In this document: positions 1 to 11,900 of the stretch, piece after piece
Layout of the letters: the number at the start of each line of letters is the position of its first letter
Numbering within the stretch: position 1 is the stretch's first letter
NCBI RefSeq assembly: GCF_020740795.1
Contig: NC_067304.1
Location: 4,578,056-4,642,055, forward strand
Direction of reading: 5' to 3'
Length of the DNA stretch: 64,000 nt
From: Apus apus
Lineage: Eukaryota > Chordata > Aves > Apodiformes > Apodidae
The notes under the pieces: generated by a model
What the model was told of the DNA's origin: nothing
Seen by the model: the letters and a program-made list of their open reading frames with translations, nothing else
The model's database searches: none
Program-made: the position numbers and the translations under genes

Positions 1-499
1 CAAAATCTCCCCCCCCCGATCAGTCCTTAGTCCCTCCATCCCTGTTCAGAGGAAATGAGCACAAAACAACACAAGGAGGGCGTTTATTTTGAAAGAAGTC
101 TACTCAGATGACACAGATCTCACAGCAGGGACTGTCTGCTATTAATAAAAAAAAGTAAGTATCTGGTGATGTCCTGGCAGGGTCACCAGCTGAAGGTGCT
201 GCCAGGATCAGGTTTCTTTTGTTAGACTGTCCTTAACAATCCAACTCTCCACCTTCCTCTCAGCACCAGCTGGAGTCACTCACCAAAGGAAATTCCCACC
301 AGGAGAGACTATCCCTGAGGTGGCAAAAAAAGCCTGAGCTGTGCCACAGAGCCAGGAGATGGGAAGGGCCAGGTCAGCTCAGGGGCTGGTAACTCCTCAT
401 CACCACCCCCTCGAGCTGCTCTGCAGCTGCAACTTTCCATTTCCTCTACTGAAACAAACCAAAAAAAACAACCACCCCACAACAAACCAATCAAAAGAT
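1..499. other. Left edge, no gene seen
   Basis: I see no exon. An AATAAA on the plus strand at 144-149 could mark the end of a plus-strand neighbour (in human, MFSD4A runs tail-to-tail with ELK4), but no coding sequence supports this here. Confidence 0.3.
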
Positions 500-3400
500 C
501 CGAAACTTTGTTAAAAATATTTATTTAAAAAAATACAATTGTTTTGCATGTCTGGTTGCACATAACTATTAACATATGATTGACTTGAATAATTTGCTAC
601 AATGCTTTTTTTTTTTTTTTTAAAGCCAGCTTGCATTATACAAAGCAAATCCCTCTGTCAGTTCTTACATAAAATAGTTTTCTTTAACTATTCCCACCCC
701 ATTTTTTTTAATTATTTTTTTTTTAAAAAAAGATTGCAATACATTGATTTAATTTTTTGTTTGTTTTTTTTTTGTGTTGTTTTGTTTTTTTTTTTTGCAC
801 ATAAAAATTGAAGCAATAGAAAAGTCACCTGATTTCTCAGGAAAGACCTTCATGATGTTTGAATAACAACTGCCAACCTGCCACTCGTCCAAAGCAGCAT
901 TTGTTACTCTGAAGTGTCATTCCAGTGCACTTCCTCCAAAGTAAGTTTTTGCATCTTGGAACTTTGCCTCCAAAATTGTATTCAAACCTGAAATGTGTTC
1001 AAATAACTGCATATCTGCTATAAATCAAGTTGATCAGACTTGTCAGTACAATATCAACACGCTGAAGGTCTTTCTAACGTGATCTTGGAAGGTTAAATAA
1101 AAGCAAATTTAGTAACACTGAACAATTACTGAAAACTTTGGCTATTTATGTACTTGCATTACATACCAGCATTTTATTTTTATTTTTTTTTAAACACAAT
1201 GGCATTAAGATACTCTTATTATAAGGTGTTATTTTCAAATAAAGGTTAGACTGAGAAGCTGTTCTCTCCCAGGCAAGTTCCCCCAGCTGCAACAAAGCGC
1301 TGCAGGTTCCAGCTGTCTGAAAAAGACAGTGTCTTGAAAAAGCCTCCAGTGCAGGAAGGTAAGACACTCACTACAACATAACTTGCTTTGTCTCTTGACT
1401 TGGTGCTATATATAAATATATATATATATTTATAATTTTAAATGCAATTCTGTTCTGGAAAGAGTAGCAGAAATCATTATCGCCGCTGCTTTCACTAGAA
1501 TTGTCATCACTAACAGTTCTACTAAAATCACAGGACAGTAAAATGGAATCCATTCCAGAGTTAAAAAGTAAGTTAAGAGACATGAGTGGCTGCTCTGAGA
1601 TGTCAGAGCTGCTGGAGTATAAAAAGCACTCCAGACATCACCTTGCTGATCTGCAAAGAACCCCGTTAACCTACAAGCTCCATTACGGAGTGAACGCTAA
1701 AGGCATCAGAAAGTCACTTTCCAAAACAGATGTGCACCCCCCAAAATAAACAGAACTGTCACCACAGCTGGTTAGGTTGATTTGGTTCTCTAAAATTTAA
1801 CTGAAACGACTCTATCTGACCACAGCTACAAAGCTGCACAGAGCAGTCTCAGCTGTTCTAAGTCAGAGCAGTTGCAGTGAAGCCAACAGATCTATTCCCA
1901 TTTCCAAGCTCCTGGCAAACAAGTCCCATCTGCCACCAGCTCACTCGAAGGTTCCCAGAATTCCCAAGACAAAGTCTCATGCTGGTTAACAATCCCTGTT
2001 CAGAGCTGCTTCACTCCCAGATTAATTCCAGCTGTCTTAACACCCATTAGAGGAGACAACCCCTCTCCTTACCATACATGTTGCTAGAATCTTCCCCTTG
2101 ATTCCTCTCTATTATCAAGAATACACTTCTCAGCTATAAAACAGAGGGGGAGGGGGACAGATAAGCAATAAATCTGCTACTGTACTTATCACAAACACTG
2201 TGAGGTACATAAGGCCATCTGGTAACACTGCAACAGATACAAACAAGATTTTTTAAAAGGGAGGTTTTGTGGGATTTTTTTCTAGAATACAACTTTTTTT
2301 TTTTTTTTAAACTACAATGAATAATTTCAACCCTGTTCACAGAGAATTAACGTTAAAACTACTACATCATATATAGAAAACTCTGTGCAACTGAACAACA
2401 GCAGAACAAAAAGTCAACACAATTCTATAAAGCAGTTTTCAAAGCCTGAAGATTTAAGACATGCCAGCCAAAAAAAGAACACATCTCAAAGAGCTTAGAG
2501 CAAATCCAGGTATTGTAACCCCCCCTCACCCCCCCAGCACACAGCACACACTAGGAACCATGCAGAGGCCATCCTCAAACCCTCCTGTGATCAAAAAAAA
2601 ACAAACACAAAACAATCCCAAAAACCCCAAAGAAAACAAAAACAAAAAGCCAACAGGTTCCAGTTATTAGCACAGCACTGCTGCACAGGCTGCTTGAGGA
2701 CTGAGTGGGCTCCAAACACACCTTCCAGCCTCTCCTCCCTGTGCTGCTGGCAGTTCCTTCTGCATCTCCAGTAAAAGATCCCTGTTCCCCAAAGGTTCAT
2801 ATTTATCCTGTTACACCCCCTGCCAAAAACCTTACTTTGAGATGTAAACCTTCTGCAACGCATGGTCTCACCAGAGAAGCAAGTGATTTTCAGTACAAAG
2901 TCCAAACTTTTGTTCCATGAACATAAAACTACTCAAAGACACGTTTAAGACACTTTTTTTCAGAAGATGTGGCATTCAACAATCTCAACAGCGCATTTAA
3001 AAATATCCTTTGGCAACTTACTAGTCCACACTGTGGTATAATTGATTTGAGTACTATACATTTAAAAAAAAAACAAAAAAAAAAGCCCCAAAAAAACACA
3101 CCAGCATGTGCAAAAAACATCCAGAACTGGCAGCTGCTCAGTGGTGCAGAAATTGCTCTGAGCATCCTGGGGAAGTGGTGTTTATCTAGAGCTGGAAGCC
3201 AGAGCAGGTACTGAACATCCATCCTGGCAGTGAGCACATGTGCACAGGGATGTTCATATGGAGAGAGAGCAAATCCAGTCTCAGTTAATCACCTAAAAAC
3301 AAGTTTTCAGCTCTCAAAGTATGATTTTTATCAGATGTCTGGAATAGCTCCACAGTCAAAATCTTTTACTACATTCTTTGGGAGGGGGTAAACACAAAGA

Positions 3401-6400
3401 AACTCTAGTCAGTTTTACTTGTTTTTTTCTGTGGAATTAATTTCTACAAAGCAGACATGGTGCTGTCCCCAGAGGGCAACACACCAGCAGACACCTTCAG
3501 GAACAAACACTGGGTCCTGCCCAGGTTTCTTACCTTGCAGGTCACATTTTTTGCCAAGCCTGGTGATGGTCAGTCGAGCCGCATCCTCCAGAAACAACCA
3601 TGGATTGACTGCACTGCCCTGAACATCCTCCCTTATCTTCCTTTGTTCTTTGTACAAAGGCAAGAATAATGTTCTTCAGCTCAAGATCCATGAGACACCT
3701 AAAAACCAAAGCTCAACCCTTCTGCTTTAGAGGGCACCAAGACAGTGAGGAACTTTCACAGGAGCTCTGTGGATGACCCGCACAGCAGAGCTCTGGCTGC
3801 GCTGACACCGCTGCAGCTTCGTAGCCCCTACTTTACATCCTCGTGCCTAAAAGCAAGCTAAGGAGAAAAGAATTGGTTCTGCTTTCAAAAATTCTTCCCA
3901 CAGGGTCCTTACTACTCGTGCAAACCCAGTGGGATGCCACGTCCACAGATGTCCCTCCAGGCCAAAGCCTGTGGCAGCACCGGCCCCGCAGGAACCGTCG
4001 AAGCATTTGCTCTTTTAATCTCCATCTGACAGTCCCTGATTCCAGCAGATCCTTTCCATGTCACGCATTAACCCCCACTCAACTTGATGCCAATAGCCAA
4101 AGGCTCCCACATGAAGCAGATCTGCTAATACTGTTCTGACTAAACAGCAGCCACAGCCAATTACTGTTTAATTAAATTCTAATCAAACCATAAAAAATTC
4201 CTGTTTCGGCAAGACACACGACTCCTCATTAAAGATCCCAAAGAGCTTCTAAGCAACACGACTACAATTCTAATGGATTTTCAACTTCTCTGCTCAGTGC
4301 AAGGTCCTGTGGGGCTTGGGCTGTTTGTTTGCAATACCACACTCCATGGTTATTAAGACAAAATAAACCATCCAGACGCAGGACCTGGAAGGCCAGAAGG
4401 TACATGCGTGTTCCTTACACGGGAAAACTAAGGAACAAACCAGACCTCCATTGTTATGGACACCCAAAACTCAAACATCAAGTTTTAAAAATACCTGTCA
4501 ACTTGGACAATGTTCCTCAACTACTGATGTAGTTTATATTCATAGCTGACAATACCAAGATAGCCTCTTGATACAACACTGAGATGTGTCTTGTAAACAA
4601 AATATGCATTAAAAATGGAAGAGGTTAAATTGTAGAGTAAAACATGAGTACATACAAAAAATGCTATAAAACAATGGCAAAAAGTAACTAAAAGATACAT
4701 GAATAACCCACGGGCAGCCAACAGGCTGCAGGAAGTGTAGGTCCTGACCTCAGCACTAGGAAAAGGCTACAGGAATGGATCAGAACTGAGTGCCTGTGCT
4801 CACCTGAGGAACCACAGCAGGCACCAGCCCAGCTCCTGCCTCCCAGCTCCACCTGCACAAGTTCTCCCATGGAAGTTGAAGCCATGAGGGAATCTGACAT
4901 TCCTGCATCCCACTGCGCTGTGGAAAGCTGTGTAAAGGAAGGCAGGCAGGGAGCAGCCTTCCCTGGGGTGAAAGTGAACACTGCAAAACCAAGAAGAACT
5001 ATTTGCTAAGTAACTGAGGTTTGAAAACAGATCAGAGGGAGAAATCATCCCAAACAAACCAACTCAACAGCCAAAGCCTTTCATATTACAATGCACGCTC
5101 CATTTTGCCAAAGATTGCATGGATACTGAAGTCTTAGGATACTCTAAGTTCAAACAATGAATTTTCAAATCCAAGGAATTTCATCACTTCCTGACCTACT
5201 GCAAAATGCAACCTGAATGTGCCAAAGACAGTGCATAGGAATGACATTCAGCCCTCACTGCTGAAGACCAATTTCTGAAACAAGGATCTAGACTTAAGCT
5301 GCTGTTAAGAAATAAAGTATAAATAAACAATTTCCTCCATCACCCTCATTCCCAGGATCACATTCTCTGAAAACAGTTAAGACACAACAAGTGTGGTTCT
5401 ACAACCATAGGGTGTTATTAGCACGTTTCTGCTTTCCCTGGATGGTCCTGCTGGCAGCACGTGCTGCTGGTGGCATCCTGACAGCTCAGGATCTCAAAGC
5501 AAGCCAGACACAGCACACACAGCACCAGCAGTGCCAGCTGCCCAGCCCTGCAGTGCCACCTCACAGCAGCAGGGACATGTAAAAGAGATTTCCAGAAGCA
5601 AGACAGATGTTCAGCTTCCACGCTCATCCAGCCTGATTCTACCACCACCCACGAATTAACCAATGCAAAGATTACCAAGCGTTCAACACCACCAGGGTTA
5701 CTTCAGCAACACCAACTGTAATGAAATAAAACACCTCTGTAATGCTGCATGATTATTTTGTTACCCCAACACAGTACTACACCCATCCCAGAGGCTGCTA
5801 ACATGAGAATTAAGAGAGCCAATAGGAACCCCCACCTTCCCTACACTAAATTAAAAAACAAGTTGCAACGAGCTGCAAACTGCTCCTGAAGTGAGTCAGT
5901 AAAAGTGCCAGCAATTCACATAACCAAGCTCCAAGAAGTCACAGCAGCTCTGTGCTCAGTTGGGAATGTGATCCAAAAAAGCTGGCAGTTCCATACTCGT
6001 TAGTAAATGTGTGTTTAATGAGGCAGCATATATACAAGTTAATATTACCTTAAGTGACCTGGAAGTTGCAATGGAGAAAAGGTGAGCACGCCTCTCCTCT
6101 CCCACCTCCCCTCCCCTTTCAACTTGCTCTCCCAACTGCCTCCTGAGACTATAATCCTATGCAGGACTTTTGTTTTCTTAGGCAGGTGCTTAAGAAGCAA
6201 AAGCAATCACCTCCTCAGTGCTGCCAGGAAGTTGGGTATCACCAGACTGGAACCAACACACACTCAGCCTGCCTTTTCACATTAAGTTTCTCTGCAGAAG
6301 TTCTTCCCCAAGGGAATGTGCACCTCCCCAACCAGCTCTGGCAGTGCAATCCTAGGAAGCTGCTTGGAGAAGAGCATGGAACCTGGCCAAGCACAACTGA

Positions 6401-8817
6401 CCAGCTACATTAGCATTTGGTTCTCTTGCATACCTATGCTGAAAGTGATACAGTTTACAAAACATTAAGTGCATGTGTGCACATACACAACTTTTTCAAC
6501 AAATAAACTTGGCTTTTCTCCATAGGGGACAAGGAAAGGGAAGCAATTAAATTGCAAGTCTTTAGTGCTCATTAATTATTTTTTAAACTCTAATCCTAGT
6601 CTGCAATGTTGCTCTCAAGTCCACACTCTTGGTGGGCATAAAATTGGCCAACCTAAAACAACCATTAAAAGTGCTGCTATTTCTATATAGCTATACATGT
6701 TTTCTAGAGCAGACTCACAAGCCATCATGCAAACCAGAAAATTCCAGGTGCCTGCTCTTAATTATGACCTGCAGCTTTCTTTCTGCAGTGACCAAAAAAA
6801 AAAATATAAAATAATACAATAAAATAAAGTCAATATTGCACATTGTCATTTTCAGAGCTGCTGGCACAGGAACTTCAATCCTGCCTCTGCTGATGTCTCC
6901 AAGGCAAAGCAGTGTCATGCCTGACATCACCCAACGGGAAGACAGTCACTACAAGAGCTCAGTCCCTGCCAGCTCCACCTGAAGAAGGCAAACTCTTTCC
7001 TCCCACTGGGCAGGGGACTCTCTGGATGAACAATGCCCAAAAAGCAACTCTGTCACACCCACCCACCTGGGGGGTCGTGTCAGGAACAGACCAAGTGGTT
7101 TACATATTTCAATGCTAGAATACAGAAAGGTAACATCACCGCAGGAAATTAAGTCTTGGGTATTGTCAGATGCTTTAAGTGAATTCAGAGTCTGCAAAAG
7201 TGGCAAAAGGAAAACTCTGGGAAGCCTGAGTTCCCCACTGATCCATGAGAGGTGCCATATATACAGAGTGCACTGTTAGCTCCTCGTGCTGTAAAGGTAC
7301 CATCTTCCTCTGCTCATTATAGCCTTGAAGACAGCCAGTGAGGATGCCAAAGGAAAGAGATGGTCTCCATCTGTTTTCTAGCAGGTATTTTATGGAGAAG
7401 GAGATCTTACATCACCAACTCACAGTAGCAAATGGAAGTTGCTGCCTGACATCAGATGCCCAAAGTGGGCCCAGCACCGACAGATCGTGGTATCCAGTCT
7501 CTGAGGGGCTGTGAGAGTCTCTCTTCTTTCATTCCCTCAGTTCTCTTAAAAGGCCTCCTGAGGTTTAAAAATCTACCTACAAACTTAATTTCATCAGTGT
7601 TTCAAATGGCTCTGCAAACCGACCTCATATTAATCCATACACACACGGCCACCAAGAAAAGCAACCCAAGCACAAATTTACAAGGAGGCTGCTGGGCCGT
7701 GGTGCCCCCTCTCAGCTGGCTCCACACACCGAGCCCGACTGACCCTGGGTCTGAGTGCTTCCTCAAATCAAAAAAGCAATAGCTCTAAAGCAAAACTTGA
7801 GATAAGAGCTGGTAGAAGAGGAGCTTCTCCATCTCAGCTGTGGGAAAAGAGCAGTCACACAAATGCTCAGATGTTAGTGTTCTCCCCCAAGGTTTGGGTC
7901 TGAAGCTCTCCCCCATCAGGCAGCAACCTCACCAAATACACCCTCAAAACCTCCTGGAAAATCCACCATCCTGCTCATCTTCCAGCAGTGAGATTACAAG
8001 CTTTGTAACGGGTCTCTGGCACAAGAAATGTTTGGACTTCAGCATTCAAACTTTCTGAGAACTGAAAGGAACTAATCCCACCATTCACGTGTCTCCAAGG
8101 CCGCGTTCCCCGCGGAAGGGGGGGGCAGGGAAGCATCCAGAAGCCAGCCAGGGAGCTCCTCCGAGGGGCTGGAGACTGTTGATATGTAAATGCCATTCAA
8201 AAACTGTCCGTATCTCAGTAACACAACCACCACTTAATATTCCTTTGAAAAATTTCTCCCTGCAAAAAAAGACAAGATGTTTTTACAGCAGAAAAAGACA
8301 CGGGCTGTTGTGTTGCTGCAGAAGTTACCAGGCCCCAAGGCGAAGCCGATGCACACACCCCTTTCCCAAGCATTTCCTGGAATGCCAGCTTCGATCCTGA
8401 TTAGATTCCTTCTTGCCAAGCACAGGAAGCAGAAGAACAGAGGGGTTTGGTTTGTTTTTTTTCCAAGAGTGGCAGCGAAAAGGCTTCTCTGATACCAATT
8501 CCTGCAATCAGTGCAGACTCAGTTCCTGCAACACCAACCGAACTCCCTTCAGCCACGGGGAAGATTCCCAAACCAAGGAGGGAAGAGAAGAGACTGGAGC
8601 TCCAGCTCCTATTAAGGCGTTTGCATATACATTCCCAACCTGGGTCTTCAAGAAAAGGGAATTTTGCAAAAAAAGGCATTTTATCTGGGAATGGCAAAAA
8701 CTATGATTGTTGATAATCTCTGTGGAATTATAAATTGCTCATTTAAAAAACATGGTTAAATAGAAGTGTCATATCTTTCCCTTGCTTGCCAATGTGTCCT
8801 TTCCATGAGTTCATGTG
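500..8817 (-). other. ELK4: Probable long ELK4 3' UTR
   Basis: There is no coding exon, splice structure or second promoter between the ELK4 stop codon and the strong poly(A) site near 500. The stretch is AT-rich, with many T/A runs, as long 3' UTRs are. Several internal AATAAA-type hexamers on the minus strand (for example near 1173) could give shorter forms. Assigning all 8.3 kb to one UTR is inference. Confidence 0.55.
520..525 (-). terminator. Candidate distal poly(A) signal of ELK4
   Basis: TTTATT on the plus strand reads AATAAA on the minus strand. Downstream on the minus strand (about 490-440) lies a GU/U-rich element (GGTTTGTTGTGGGGTGGTTG), the expected partner of a cleavage site near 500. 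Confidence 0.6.
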
Positions 8818-8916
8818 CTATGTCTTCTGTAGGTCAGGGGAAAACGGGCCGGGGGTAGAGGGTCCATCCAGTCCAGACAGAGTAAATGGGCCATGACTGT
8901 TCAGCACTGATGGAAA
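8818..8916 (-). CDS. ELK4: ELK4 last coding exon
   Basis: It encodes the final 32 residues, [10 protein letters not shown] to SPDLQKT, then TAG at 8818-8820. It is too short to stand out as an open reading frame; I found it by looking for the expected C-terminus. The acceptor is TTGTCTCTTAG. It completes the FQ/FP ERK-docking motif begun in the previous exon. Confidence 0.95.
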   Translation of the reverse strand, partial: FPSVLNSHGPFTLSGLDGPSTPGPFSPDLQKT

Positions 8917-11900
8917 CTAAGAGACAAAACAGAACTTGTCAGGGAAGAGGCCATTTTAATTTACTGTTCCTCTCATATCTGTGCCTAGAATCACAGAATC
9001 CCTTGGGTTGGAAAAGACCTTTAAGATCAAGTCCAACCATTAACCCTACTTGACCAAGTCCAGCACAAAGTCATATTCCCAAACTCCTCCAGGCAATAAA
9101 AAACGGAAACAAAACAACTACAAATACAAACCCAAATCACAACAAAAAACCCCACCCCAAACTTTCAAAAAATCTTCTTGGCTTCCACCACATAAATCAC
9201 TTTTTTAATGCCACTGCATCAGAGCCCACACCAATGCAGCTGTTGGAACCAGTGTCACCAGGAGGACCCAGCCTGTCACCTCTGCACTGGACACTGCCTG
9301 TGTCCTGAACTAGTAAGTGACTTTAAAATACATTTCTTGGGAAACTATGGTCTAAAATTGTTCCTCAGTTAATTATCAGCTATTTATAGAGAAAAATGTC
9401 TGATGCTGTTTCAGGCCTACTTGTTTATTTCCCGTCCTCATGGTACATATAAAGCTACTTCCTTCATCTCCATGGAGATGACAGCTTTAAACCCAAATGA
9501 CAACCAGTTAAATTTTACCCCTTGCCTAAGCAGACTCAGGCAACAGATGTGGTTATTCCAATTCCAAAGTGGAAGGTGAAGGAAGAGCACAGGTCAGCAC
9601 AAATAAAGGTTGTTGGGGTTTTTTTGCTTATATGTTAGTTAAACAAAAATATTTCTTAAAAACTGTCCAGTTGAGAATTTCCCAACAAGAGAAACCAGTA
9701 GAATACAGAGACCATAAGGAACTGTGCTGCACGTTGCCAGTCACACACAATCTCCCTCCTTACTAGTGTTGAGATTTAATTAATGTCTTTCAACAGAAGA
9801 GGCTGTTAACAAACAATTAAAATAACCAACAGAGTAGCAAAATTCAATTTCCAGGAAAATCTCAACTGGTAAATTACAGAGAGGCAACTTTTACCAAAAG
9901 GGCAGAGCTAACAAACCCCAAACAACTCTCTCCAACTACAGCACAACCTGCTATTGATTAAAAACATTTCTAAAATACCAACATTTACAATATACTCAAA
10001 TAAAGCTGAGTAAATGCTACCATCAAACGCTCTCAGAAGCTAACACGGAGGACAGAAAACAGAAAGATCCCTGGTTTGTTTCCTCATCAGATATTTGGGC
10101 TAACTGGTCCCTGCAGGACCTCTGAGGAAGGTCTGACAAGTGTCTCCAAGGGAGAGATTGGCTGAAGTGGCTGGAACTTACCTGAAAGAGCGTGTTAGCA
10201 CCTTGCAACCTTGCAGGACTGAGAGGAGCAACCGGGCTCAGCGTGCTCCAGAAGTGAATGCTGGAGAGCAGGGGACTCGGGGTCAGCAAGATGGGAGTCT
10301 GAAAAACACAAGGAGACAAGTCAGCTGTGGGAAACCTGCACTGGGAGTAATCCTGCTCATGTCAAACCAGCCTCAACCACCCCAGGTCCTGCAGCTGCAG
10401 AGGGCTGGGTCCAGACTTCAGGAACTCCCATCCCCTCCGCTTGCCTCCTCCCACCTCCTTCTCCCTTCAAGCCCCACAGGAGCAGCAGCCATCCTGCTCT
10501 CTCTCCCCTTCCCAACTAACTGGCCCCTCTCTTCCCAACAGCTGCAAGTCCTGCCCTCACCCACAGCAAACCAGCTCCTCCTGCAACGCAGACACAGCAC
10601 CTGCAAGTGACTGAAAAAAGCAGCCTAGGGATTTCAAAAGAGCAGGCAGTGGCACCAGCATGGCCTGGGCAACACTGGCAGTGCAAGACACAAGAAGAGA
10701 CATTTACATCCAGCTTCTGAATGTTCTGGATGTTCCAGGTTCACTGGCCAAACAGTCCAAAGGGTGACAAAAGAGCAAGTGCACTGGAGTTTTTTCCTGC
10801 CTTCAGCCATTCCAGTTTCCCTACAGTTTCATTCCAATCTATTACAGGAAAGAGATTAAATATATACAGAACCATTTAGCAGCCTGGTTGGGTTCAGTTC
10901 TCTTCCAAAGCTTCCCTTTTCCCCACAAAGGTAACAACCAAATTAAGCAGCCTGCTGAGGGCTGTGAAGTCTCTATACTCCCCTCTTAGGTAAATGGCTA
11001 CGAAATCAAAGCTGCTCAACAGACATCTCTGTGGTTCTCTATTTTTAAAGCATTTTCAGAATCAGCCTGAAGGATAAGGGCAGGGTTGAGGGGTTTTGAA
11101 ATCATTCAAGATCAGCCTGGCAAGATTTACAAAGGATCCTGCTGGTGCTGGTTTGGGTCTTGCCTCCACACGCCGAGACTGCAGGGACGTGCTCGGCTGG
11201 CGCTCCACTCGGGCACCCTTTGGGCTGGAAGCTGATTCCAGTTCTGAATAAAGTTTCTGTTTTCTAAGGAAAATGGGAGTAACATCCTGAGTTTCAGAAC
11301 TCCAGATGCAATCTACTGACTGTTCATTTGCCACTTCCCTTACTGTTTTAAGATATAACATAACCACTATTATTACTGGGGGGGGAAAAAAACAACAAAA
11401 CAACAACCAACCAACAGGAAGGGAGTTAAGTTACCTGAGAGAAAAGTGCTGGAGTAAGAGAAGCAGTTGGGAGAGAAGGACTCAGAATCCCCAGTGGACT
11501 TGGATCGCTGCCTGTGATGACGAGCGTAGGAGCCAACTCCAAACCTTTGGGTTTTTTAGATCTGGAGAGGTGATTGGCAAATTCCTTCTCCAGTACAGAT
11601 GAATCCTGCTCTTTGGGCTCTGGGGATTGATGCTGAAGGCTCTGAACCTGCTCCAGCTGCTGAGAAGCCACGGACTCTATGTCCGTGTCAATGTCCAGGT
11701 CAGGATTAGAGCTCAGGGGCGGCGATGGGGGCGTGGAAGGAACTTGCAGAGTGGGAGAAACTGAGGATATGGGTGGAGTTGGGGTGAAGCTGGTGGTTAA
11801 GTTTGGCAAAGGTGCTGGAGCTTCAGGGACAGTTAACTTGGGTAGAACAAGTGTCTCCAAGGTCTGGAGAGTTTCTTCCGATCCCAGGGGAAGAGAGGAT

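Noticed and set aside
144-149. Plus-strand AATAAA as the end of MFSD4A
   Set aside because: Position fits human gene order, but no exon or UTR of that gene can be recognised, and the hexamer alone is common in AT-rich DNA.
2929-3237. Minus-strand frame of 102 codons with Phe-rich stretch
   Set aside because: Made by a poly(A)/poly(T) run inside the presumed ELK4 3' UTR.
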